A stretch of 64,000 nt of DNA from the NCBI GenBank assembly GCA_964036315.1, contig OZ038480.1:10765203-10829202 (forward strand), given 5' to 3'. Positions within the stretch are counted from its first letter, which is position 1. Every line of letters begins with the position of its first letter. The notes under the pieces were generated by a model, which searched no databases, was not told the origin of the DNA, and worked only from the letters and a program-made list of their open reading frames with translations. Position numbers and translations under genes: made by a program. Positions 55,528 to 64,000 of this stretch are shown one piece after another. Source of the stretch: Acanthosepion esculentum (taxonomy: Eukaryota; Mollusca; Cephalopoda; Sepiida; Sepiidae).

Positions 55528-55587
55528 TATGTGGATTTAAATTCGGAATCTATCAATATTGAGAGATTCCGAATTTAAATCCACATA
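55528..55587. repeat. Perfect 24-bp hairpin next to the LINE 5' end
   Basis: The arm starting TATGTGGATTTAAATTCGGA (55528-55551) is exactly complementary to 55564-55587 with a 12-bp loop. CCATATGTGGATTT also occurs once more just upstream at 55501. Confidence 0.93.
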
Positions 55588-56146
55588 CACACGCAGAAAA
55601 AAAGAGAAATACTGGATTTTAAAATTAGACACATATAAACTAGGGTTAAACAAAGACTTGGGTATTTTAAATCTGTATAAATATTTCAATAGTTAAAAAA
55701 TTTCTTTAGATATAGTTAAAAAACCTTTTAAACAACATCTAAAATATTATCGTTAGATTTACGTTAGAAATATTCAAACACAGTTGCATTCCACATCACG
55801 TGACGTCTGCGTCTCGCGACGGACGCTACTTGTAAACAAACTTGCGAATACAGTTATTCAATTAATTTCTGACAAAAGATCGAGGCGGTCTGAAATATCA
55901 AATATAAATATATAAAAACATATAAATAAATACTTTCACAAAAAAACATTCAATTTTTTTCTTTTAATTTGCAACTTTTCAGTTGTTTTATCCATATTTT
56001 ATATACATATCAAGAAAGTATACGTGGCTTCTCATTATGCTATATATATATATATTAGTTAAATATAGTTAAAAAAAATAATATCAAAGAATAATATTAA
56101 TAATAATAAATGTTAATGAGCTGTAATTGCTCTCTCTCTCTCTATC

Positions 56147-56178
<32 letters not shown>

Positions 56179-56653
56179 GTTAAATATAGTTAAAAAAAAT
56201 GTCAAAGAATAATACTAATAATAATATTGTTTACTAATGTAGTTTTGTAAATTTATTCTAATGGAAATTATGCAAGGTAAATGAAAGGCTCACATATATA
56301 CATACGTATCTACATACATACACTCATACATATATACATGCATGTAAACAAATCATGTAAAGTATACAGATATATATACACACACACATATTTATACACA
56401 CACATATGCACATATATATGTAAATATATACTTATACACATATATACATATCTGTATGTGTGTATATATACACACACACACACACACATATATATTACAT
56501 AACTATTAAATTAACAAAAATCTGTAAAAGGTAAATTTATATAAAAAAATATTAATTCAGCAAAATTAACAGAAAATATTTTAATTTAACGAATATTTGC
56601 TCTATTTTACATTGAGCTCTCTGGATTACATCCTCCTTGGGCTTGTCCATATG

Positions 56654-56708
<55 letters not shown>

Positions 56709-56861
56709 TTCTCTGTTTCTATCTCTCTCTTTCTCTCTATTTGTGAGTGTCATTTTCACTTGTTCTTACTCTGTTTTTGTGTCTCTGAGTTCATGTCTCT
56801 CTCTCTCTCACTCTATATGTCTGTCTCTCTCTTTCTCAATTGTATGCCATTCTGTTTTCAG
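55588..56861. other. OSTF1 intron 3, 3' part: low-complexity DNA
   Basis: (CT)n/(TA)n at 56131-56172, a purine/pyrimidine-alternating AT/AC region at 56290-56500, and (AT)n at 56658-56706 followed by CT-rich DNA up to the acceptor of exon 4. A duplicated phrase TAATATTAGTTAAATATAG occurs at about 56055 and 56172. No gene. Confidence 0.8.
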
Positions 56862-56953
56862 TTGAAGAACACACCGAATGTGTTCAGTATCCTCTACATG
56901 AAGCAGCTCGACGTGGCAACTTTCAGTTTCTCAGTGAGTGCATAAAAAATGGA
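56862..56953 (+). CDS. OSTF1: OSTF1 exon 4 (linker and first ankyrin repeat)
   Basis: Acceptor ATTCTGTTTTCAG, donor GGA|GTAAGT. It encodes Val73 then EEHTECVQYPLHEAARRGNF, QFLSECIKNG. The PLHEAARRGN-xxLxECI pattern is the helix-turn-helix core of an ankyrin repeat and matches the first repeat of OSTF1 by position after the SH3 domain. The exon starts in phase 1 and ends on a codon boundary. Confidence 0.96.
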
Positions 56954-57324
56954 GTAAGTGGAACATTTCCTTTTCATTTGTGTAAACTTGTTTGTTAAAA
57001 TCATTTGGCAACAGTTGAAAAATTAAGTTGGTTATAGTTTTAAAAAAAAAAATGTCTCTTGGCGCAATGAGATACTGGGTGAGTCAAAAATGAGATTAAA
57101 AATTAAAATAATCTGCACAGGCCGCACTGATGATTTGAGCTTGAAATTAATCCAGAGTTTCTTGGCAAGATGCAATTGTATTTGTCAGTCCCTGGTTACT
57201 CTGAAGTGAAATTGGGAAATGGGTCTGTGTGTATACCATAGGTTATGCGTTTTGTTGTGTACATGGGGAAAATTTGGGGAAAGGCCACCTCTTCAAAAAA
57301 ACTTGCTATGTCATTTTGATTAAA

Positions 57325-57800
57325 AGGCTCAATATTTACATTAGTCGGACTATTGTCCTCATCTTTGTCGCCATATTTGTCACAACGTTTCGGCCGTTGT
57401 ACGCTCTGGCCTTCTTCAGGTGGTTGGAATTTCGAACTGAACCCTTTATTTCGATCACTGGGGTAGACTGTTCTAGTTCCTTGAGGACACATGGCACAGT
57501 GGATAAAGGTGTTGGTTAGATCCAGTGACAGACCCAAAGAGTGTGAGTTCAATACCCGGCAGTGGAGAACTTTCAGAGGGAAAATTAGCAGGAGATAACT
57601 GATAACTGACATCCATCAAAACATGGCACGTGGAACTAGAACAGTCTACCCCAGTGATCGAAATAAAGGGTTCAGTTCGAAATTCCAACCACCTGAAGAA
57701 GGCCGGAGCGTACAACGGCCGAAACGTTGTGACAAATATGGCGACAAAGATGAGGACAATAGTCCGACTAATGTAAATACTGTACATAATACCTCATCTC
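57325..57800. repeat. SINE foldback (head-to-head), locus 3, in OSTF1 intron 4
   Basis: Minus arm 57329-57484 (TTAGTCGGACTATTGTCCTC, CACAACGTTTCGGCCGTTGT, GGGGTAGACTGTTCTAGTTCC) pairs with plus arm 57638-57790 almost without mismatch over about 150 bp. The central 57488-57565 is a plus-oriented tRNA-like head (ATGGCACAGTGGATAAAGGT; GTTCAATACCCGG). Here the plus copy keeps its head and the minus copy has lost it. The reverse holds at locus 2. Confidence 0.93.
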
Positions 57801-59330
57801 AGAAATATAGAGACTCTAAAAGGCTCAAGTCAGGATCCGCAAATAGTGGCTCTTTTCTTTAGTGCTGAATAGGCATCAATTTGTAACAACATTCTCCTTG
57901 TCTATATATCGTGGCTCTCCACAACTTTCCGTCTTTTATAACTCTTAGCAAGTTTTTTTTGCGCTAGTCCCAGTTCTATGAATAATTTAAACAAGCTTGT
58001 TAGGTAAGTATTTGCTTCTTTCCCTAGTCACTCTTACATTTAACATGACTTGTGAGTGTCAAATTTTCCAAGCTCTCTTTCCTCATTAAGTGCCCAAGAA
58101 ATTTCAACTGTCTCTGATTCTAAGTGTCTTTTTATTTTCATTTTCCCTAAAACTGTGTCCATGGTATTCTCAGCATCCTTCTGTAGAATCACATTTCTGT
58201 TGCCTCAAGTCTCTTCTTCATCTATTGGGAAATTACCCAGCATTCCATGCCATATAGAAGGAATGATATTACATAAGTCATCTATATACTTATTTTTATA
58301 AATCTTAAAATATTAAATTTTTTACACTTTAAATGATGCGTTCATTGGTGAAGGGGCATATTAAACAAAAAATCAAAAATTGCTTCTTTTTTTTTTTTTT
58401 TACTGCAAATTATTCATTAAATCATATCCAAGTATTTTACAAAAAATTAGAGTTGATTACACAATATTTCAATCTCAGTTTAGGTTTATAGTTTGTAACC
58501 ATGCAATGAGATTAGGTAACATAAACCGTAGATTTATCTGGAATATCATTACATTATTGTTACATAATTATAGTGAAATCATTAAGGTTTTTTGCCAAAA
58601 GCATTTTATTTTTGGTTGTATATTAATTTAAAATATTCCTTTTTACAGGCTTTATTTTTAAAATGGAATAAGATCAGTCTAAATTTCAGAATTTTGCTAT
58701 TGCCCATCAAAATTACTGGAAGAAAGTGATCTAAAAGCAACAATGGAAAAGAGAGATAACAAGACATAAACGAAATAGTTCCAGTTTGTTCAACTTAGGA
58801 AACTTAGCATTGCAGCCAAAGTATTCTAAAATCCTGCCAATGACAAAAGAGAAAATAAAAAATACATAACAATAAATCAAATATAGCATCAAAATTTATA
58901 TTATTTTTATTTATTTGTTATGCAACTAAATACATAATTGTCAACAAAGTTTCCATAATACTTGATATTTCCAGTAATAAATTCTTAATAACTATTATTA
59001 TTGTTATTATTTTACTTAAGTGTAAGGTAGTCCTACAGTTATAATTCCTTATGGCTAACCATGAAAAGAAATGTTGATCAAAACTGCCTAAGAACCTTTA
59101 AGGGCGTATTGCTGCAAAATTACCAAATGCTGAATATGCCCCCCTCCTCTGCTGAATGTATCAAATATTAATACAGAAAATAGGAAAGGCATGCAAAGAC
59201 ATTTATGTGTACAGGTCGGAGTCAAAAGCATTCAGCTATATGAAAAAGTAGACTATCTATGGTAGTGTCCATTGTTTTGCTCAATATGGTATTCAGCCAA
59301 AAGACATCTGCCAATGGACATCTGCCAATT
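57801..59330. other. OSTF1 intron 4 DNA without a recognised gene
   Basis: AT-rich. It includes a poly-T at 58386-58400. Small frames have no motif. A minor SINE-tail-like phrase (GGCTGAAACGTGTCTATAAC) lies just beyond, at about 59350. Confidence 0.5.
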
Positions 59331-59781
59331 ACCAGAGTGTATCTGGCTGAAACGTGTCTATAACAACATCTATAATAATCAAGATGGAAACAATAGTTTG
59401 AATAAATTAAAGCCTATTGATGATTCTGCATCTCAAAAATGAAATACAAAAAGATAAACTCTTATTATTATACTTTAATCTGCAGCTGAACATTGTTCAG
59501 GATTATATGCAAGTCTACAAGTAAGCACCTGGAAGATGACTCCTTCAGAGAGGAATTTGACCCCCTCTGAAGGTGATGTAGTTCGTATATTCTAGGTTCT
59601 GCCAACAAGACAAGGTCCCAAAGGAAGTAGTTTGTCTTAATGGAAGAGACAAGTGATATGACAAGAAGATACGAGGCACGCAATGGAAACTCAAAATGGG
59701 TTGCACTAAGAGACACTTTAGTGACATCAGCAGACGATATCAGCCCAAAGGAGACACAGGACAGAGAAGGAAAATGATTGG

Positions 59782-61625
59782 ATGACTGATGAGATTCTTG
59801 ACATGATGGAAAGGAGACAGAAAACCCTGCCAAGATACGGGACGGAGTACAGAAAATTACACAATGAAATAGGGACCAAATGCAGGCAAGCTAAAGAAGA
59901 ATGGCTAAACAAAAAATGTGCAGAAATAGAAAGACTGAGTACTACCAACAAGAGACATGCACAAACAAATAAGACAATTAACAGGACAGAAGACATGCTC
60001 GTCAAGAGGCTGCCTAAAATCAAAGGATGGAACACTCATATTAGAGAAGGAATAAATCTTCAACGCTGGAGCGAGTATATTGAACAACTCTTCCACGACG
60101 AAAGGAAACCACCAGCAATACACAGAACTACCGATGGACCTGAAATTCTGAAAACCGAAGTAAAAGCCGCACAAAAGTGAACAGAAACAAGGCAACTGGG
60201 CCAGACGGAATTGTAGCGGAAATGCTGACAGCCTTAGATGACTTTGGCATAGACAAGATCACTGAAATAACAAATGAAACCTACAACAGTGGGGATATAG
60301 CAGAAGACCTCAGTAGATCTATCTTCATAGCTCTGCCTAAGAAACCAGGTGTAAATAAATGTGAACTCCACTGAACAATAAGCCTGATGAGCTACATGAC
60401 AAAACTCATCATCTGTATTCTGTTGAATAGAGCACACAGCAGAATCCAGCCAGCAATAGGACAAGAACAGTGCGGGTTCGTCAAAGACACCAGGGCAAGG
60501 AACACAATATTTATGCTCAGAATGTTATCAGAAAGAGCGATACAGATGCAGAAGGACGTGCACCTATGTTTCATAGACCCTGCAAAGGCCTTCGGCAAAG
60601 TATGCTACCTTGATATATTCGGGAGGGATATCAGAATAATCAAGAACCTATACTGGCAGCAAACAGCAAGCATATGCATAGAGAACATGTTCAGTGAATA
60701 TACAAAAATACAAAGGGGCATAAGGCAAGGATGCATCTTCTCACCCAACCTGTTCAACCTATACAGCGAGGCAATTCTGAGAGAATTGGAAACCCTACTG
60801 TGATTTAGCATTGGCGGCCACAACCTTAACAACATAAGCTATGCAGAGGACACAGTACTGATAGCAGACACGGAAGAGCAATTACAAAATCTCCTACAGA
60901 ACGTAGCAATAGAGTGAGAAGGACTAAGCATAAACTACAAGACAGAATGCATGGTCATCAGTAAGATGAAGAAGAGACTCGAGGTGATGGAGATGTGATT
61001 CTACAGAAGGATGCTAAGGGTATCATGGACTGAGCATGTGAGCAATAATGAGGTCTTAGAGAGTGATGTAATGGAATAACCTGTCACCCCCATCAGTAAC
61101 TACACTACAGGTAGTAACTACCTCTAAGTATCTGTAATTCAGTGGACTACAGAGTCTACCTGAGATCTGTTGAGTACAACTCAGAACTACCGACCTTCCA
61201 CTAGTAGCACTCACTACTGGATTGATTTGTGATGACCTTGTGCATAAGTGTACCTTTATTCTTATTTTACTGGTTTTTACAATAAACCTTACTTATTTTA
61301 GCCACCATGTTTGTCAAGTATATATTCCTATTAGCACGGAATATAACAGAGAGGCTGCAAACAAGGAGATGACTTACACTTAACATCAGAAAGAGGCAGC
61401 TGAAGTTTCTGTGACACATAATTAGGAAAGAGGGCTTGGAGAATCTGATACTCACAGGTCAAATAGAAGGAAAAAGAGACAAGAGAAAGCCGTGCGTGAC
61501 ATCTGACAAGCATGAGCAGTTGGATGATAGAACTTGGTTTGGGGGAGGAAGCAGAGGGAAGGAGCTTGCTGAGAGCTGCAAGGGATAAAGGGAGGTGGAG
61601 AGCCATGATCGCCTACATCCTGAAA
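59782..61625 (+). pseudogene. RTE-like endonuclease-reverse transcriptase remnant
   Basis: Linker: MTDEILDMMERRQKTLPRYG, EEWLNKKCAEIERL. RT: NKATGPDGIVAEML, IALPKKPG (frame change near 60180), EQCGFVKDTRARNTIFMLRM, CFIDPAKAFGKVCYL, IQRGIRQGCIFSPNLFNLYS. The active-site box reads YAEDTVLIAD, with Glu where the first Asp of YADD is expected. The FD of the A-motif is also FG (KAFGKV). C-terminal: RRMLRVSWTEHVSNNEVLE, then after the LTR RKRQLKFLCHIIRKEGLENL. Several stops. Both catalytic-site changes would inactivate RT independently of the frameshifts. Confidence 0.88.
61064..61348. mobile_element. Solo LTR (285 bp) with perfect 5-bp target duplication
   Basis: Begins TGATGTAATGGAATAACCTG and ends CACGGAATATAACA (TG..CA). 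It is flanked by GAGAG at 61059-61063 and 61349-61353. Removing it restores the LINE order (EVLE / GLQ.. / RKRQLKFL). It carries CAATAAACC near 61281 as a polyadenylation-like signal in plus orientation. Confidence 0.92.
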
Positions 61626-61689
61626 GGACATGGCACATAAAAAGAAAAGAATTTATCCTCTAGTATGGCAACGGAATGAGAAAAATCTA

Positions 61690-62095
61690 TATCTGTGAAT
61701 TTAATAAAGTGTTCAGTTTGAAAGTTTAAGAAGTTTCCAACTAAAACAGTTACCTGAAGAAGACCAGAGAGTACAGTGGCTGAAATGTGATAATAACCAA
61801 GGTCATGAGATTGAAGGTTTTGAGGAGTATGGAACCACCTATTAATTACTGTTGTTCCCAGATCCACCCTAGCCCGGGGTAGTAGGGTCCCAGCTATGAG
61901 CAAATAGTGAACCCTCAAACAAAAACAAAACCCTATGAAAATATAAAAATATATTTTTATATTAAAAAAAAAGAATACCAATACCTATTTATTTATAGTT
62001 TATATTTAGTTGAAGCCATAAAATTGTGTTCAAAATATTATTTAGGTTTTTGGCATTAAATAACCCATAGAGGTGTTAATATGCCTCTAAACAAA
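61690..62095 (+). repeat. SINE tail (foldback family) followed by SINE family S1
   Basis: 61690-61810 has AATAAAGTGTTCAGTTTGAA, CCTGAAGAAGACC and GGCTGAAATGTGATAATAAC, matching the plus arm of the foldback family. It runs into S1 phrases: GGTTTTGAGGAGTATGGAAC, GTAGGGTCCCAGCTATGAGC, TGGCATTAAATAACCCATAG and GGTGTTAATATGCC. Confidence 0.75.
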
Positions 62096-62200
62096 ATCAA
62101 CCTATCAAGAGAGGCATTGGAATGCTCTCTTTTTCTCTTTCACATATACACACATGGCAACATTTGCTATATAAGTATTTCCATTTATTTGCATGGGGGG

Positions 62201-62324
<124 letters not shown>

Positions 62325-62529
62325 ATGTGTGTGTATTGTAAAATGCATGGGTATTTTTACCAAGCTTAACTTAGTTTAAGCCCAAATATGAGAAATGGAA
62401 GCTCAGAAGATTGTGTTGCACCAATTTTTCCAATTTCCTTAAAAACGTTTTGCATCAACTTGAACACTGACCACAAACACTGGAAAAAATTTGCAACTAC
62501 AATAATCTGACTGATTAGTGTGTGTGTGG

Positions 62530-62705
62530 GGGGGGGTAATCATTTCACTCCCAAGCAAGGCAATGATGCCATAAAGTTGCAAGGAGTTACTCGGAGTGAA
62601 AAAAAAAAAAATGTGAAGACTTTTGAAGAAGGAACCAGAAACCCAGTCCTAAACAGGAAACAAAGGATAAACCTCTACCATTTTTCAAAAGATTGGAAAG
62701 TAGTG
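62530..62705 (+). repeat. Dispersed repeat R2 (partner 43985-44182, opposite strand)
   Basis: See 43985-44182. The shared translated phrase LN(K/R)(E/K)QRI-L-H reflects nucleotide similarity. A coding role is unproven. Confidence 0.75.
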
Positions 62706-62843
62706 TGAACCGGACAATAGGCAACGCTGTACATGATTTTTTTCCATATGTGTAGCTTTAATATTAGTATACATGCATTTACCTACATGCAACTTTATAT
62801 GTCTGTTTATAAATAAGTTGATTTTTTCCCCCCCTCTACCCAG

Positions 62844-62963
62844 GTGTCGGTTAATGCCTTGGATAAGTCTGGCAGCACACCTGCCCACTGGGCGGCTCAT
62901 GCTGGACACATGCAGTGCCTTGAATCTCTGCTTGCTGTTAATAATATTGAAATCAATGTCCAG
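62844..62963 (+). CDS. OSTF1: OSTF1 exon 5 (second ankyrin repeat); gene continues off the window
   Basis: Acceptor CCCTCTACCCAG, donor CAG|GTAAGT. Forty codons, VSVNALDKSGSTPAHWAAHA, GHMQCLESLLAVNNIEINVQ, residues 104-143. The D-xx-GSTPxHWAAxxGHxxCLExLL pattern is an ankyrin repeat and fits the second repeat of OSTF1. The vertebrate protein has about 214 residues, so roughly 70 (third repeat and acidic C-terminus) should lie in one or more exons beyond 64000. No further exon was found in 62964-64000. Confidence 0.97.
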
Positions 62964-63214
62964 GTAAGTTTTATTTTAATATTAATACTTCAGATGAATT
63001 AATGTTTCACTAAGGTTCCTCCAATGATCTATCAACACTATATAATGTTTAACAAGAGGCGTCTATTTTAAAGTTTATTTATCCAGCCTTTCTCTTCATG
63101 TTTAACATTGTGGAAAACAAGAATTGGATTTCATTTTAATTCACACTGATATTCAAGTTTGATTATTAAATATTTTATGATCTGTATATTTTATTGTTAT
63201 ACATTATTTATTTA

Positions 63215-63355
63215 GACACAAATATTTAAGTAAACGCTCTGTTTATAATTTACCAGAGGACGCATATTTTCTATGAAATTTCTCGGACATTCAGGCCGGT
63301 AAATGTTGTTAATACTGTTTATTATAAACAGAGCATTTACTTAAAGATTTGTGTC
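63215..63355. mobile_element. MITE (141 bp) with 34-bp terminal inverted repeats
   Basis: GACACAAATATTTAAGTAAA..GCTCTGTTTATAA at the left pairs with TTATAAACAGAGC..TTACTTAAAGATTTGTGTC at the right with two mismatches. The 73-bp interior is non-coding. No clear target duplication. Superfamily unassigned. Confidence 0.85.
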
Positions 63356-63390
63356 CATATAACATATTACATTAAAATAGCCCTATATAA

Positions 63391-63530
63391 GTAGGGTCCC
63401 AGTTAGAGCAAGAGACAGAGTAGCCATCCATTGAACCAGTTATGTAATCGCAGTCACTCGGGGCTGAAGCAGGAGGAAGACTTAAAGGGACATATGTGCC
63501 ACCTACCTGCTACCAGGTTTCTCATTTAAT
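63391..63530 (+). repeat. SINE-like fragment sharing the S1 head phrase
   Basis: GTAGGGTCCCAGTTAGAGCA resembles GTAGGGTCCCAGCTATGAGC at about 61880. The rest (CAGTCACTCGGGGCTGAAGC) is not seen elsewhere in the window. 63531-64000 holds only AT-rich DNA with poly-T runs at 63788-63811. Confidence 0.5.
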
Positions 63531-64000
63531 CACCAAAGTTAATTGAAATAAAAAATAATTGTTTAATAAACAAATTGTCAAGAACAGGATTCATGTCTTC
63601 ATTTCTTGATGTTGATTTCACCTTCTAGGGTTTTGGGAGTCTTTTTCAATCTTTGTACAAATGAAATACAGTGTGGGTATTGATTTGTCCGGTTCTGGGG
63701 TAAAAGACAGAGAGCAAGCAACTTCACCCTCAATTGTATATTTACAGTCTAGCAAGAAAGATCCTGTGTTTGGTTTTGTTTGTTTTGTTTTTTTTTTGTT
63801 TTTTTTTTTTTATTAAAATCTGTATTAATTAGAATTATGGGTTAAGTATTTGGGTTGCAAGAGCCAGAGGAAAATTTGAGAAAAAAGTTACAAATGAACA
63901 GTTTTAGTTTAAGGAGAAACATTTTTAAAATCAGAAAGTGATTTCTGGATCATAAATATAGATTATTAATAAAGAGACTTTTGAATAAATTATAAATATT

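Larger units (their letters stand above)
59640..61632 (+). mobile_element. RTE-type LINE, 5'-truncated, interrupted by a solo LTR
   Basis: The coding remains run from the post-endonuclease linker through RT to the conserved C-terminus. It is 5'-truncated before the endonuclease. The 285-bp solo LTR (61064-61348) splits its C-terminal region. It ends near GAAAGGACATGGCACATAAA. Confidence 0.88.

Noticed and set aside
59468..59833. 121-codon minus-strand frame
   Set aside because: It is largely antisense to the RTE linker region (KWVALRDTLVTSADD on plus), so it is a shadow.

Overview
The window is intron and intergenic DNA from a large, repeat-rich animal genome. I infer a mollusc, most likely a cephalopod (octopus-like). 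The reasons are very long introns, several LINE, Penelope-like, mariner/Tc1, hAT, pogo and tRNA-/5S-derived SINE families side by side, and abundant (TA)n, (CA)n and (GATA)n arrays. The species call is inference, not something read directly. There is no sign of prokaryotic organisation.

The one gene I recognise with confidence is an orthologue of OSTF1 (osteoclast-stimulating factor 1: SH3 domain plus ankyrin repeats). It is on the + strand. Five coding exons are visible (30356-30410, 48734-48780, 50378-50492, 56862-56953, 62844-62963). Each junction has consensus GT/AG signals and the phases join into 143 uninterrupted codons. The gene runs off the right edge, so the last ankyrin repeat and C-terminus are missing. 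The first intron is about 18.3 kb and is packed with transposons. A second, unrecognised candidate is a 3'-terminal exon at 10487-10935 (+).

Layout. 1-2680: decayed APE-type LINE (+). 3.2-7 kb: hAT remnant with a nested RTE-LINE scrap, and local direct repeats. 8.1-9.3 kb: SINE foldback and an internally deleted Tc1-like element. 11.0-15.2 kb: fragments of a second LINE family, including a tandem array of its 3' tail, plus a mariner MITE. 15.6-20.5 kb: short-LTR Ty3/gypsy-like element (-) with a perfect 5-bp target duplication, itself split by another LTR-type insertion with a 4-bp duplication. 21-26 kb: mariner fragments, a 5S/tRNA composite SINE, a pogo-type MITE and a LINE tail. 27.5-31 kb: (GATA)n higher-order arrays, a segmental duplication and an inverted repeat that brackets OSTF1 exon 1. 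32-48.7 kb (OSTF1 intron 1): LTR-like DNA, SINE foldback, two Penelope-like fragments around a (CA)n array, a pogo/Tigger element with a SINE inside, a 5S-derived SINE, and two mariners, one nested in a Helitron-like element. 50.5-56.8 kb (intron 3): mariner and gypsy scraps and a second copy of the 5' LINE in minus orientation. 57-62.8 kb (intron 4): another SINE foldback, an RTE-type LINE with a nested solo LTR, and more SINEs. 63.2 kb: a small MITE.

No transposase or reverse transcriptase in the window is intact. Several have visible lesions at or beside the active site. The most informative observations are the nested insertions with exact target duplications, which give a relative chronology. 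Next are the head-to-head SINE foldbacks inside OSTF1 introns, which would form long hairpins in the pre-mRNA, and the SINEs with a recognisable 5S rRNA-derived head.
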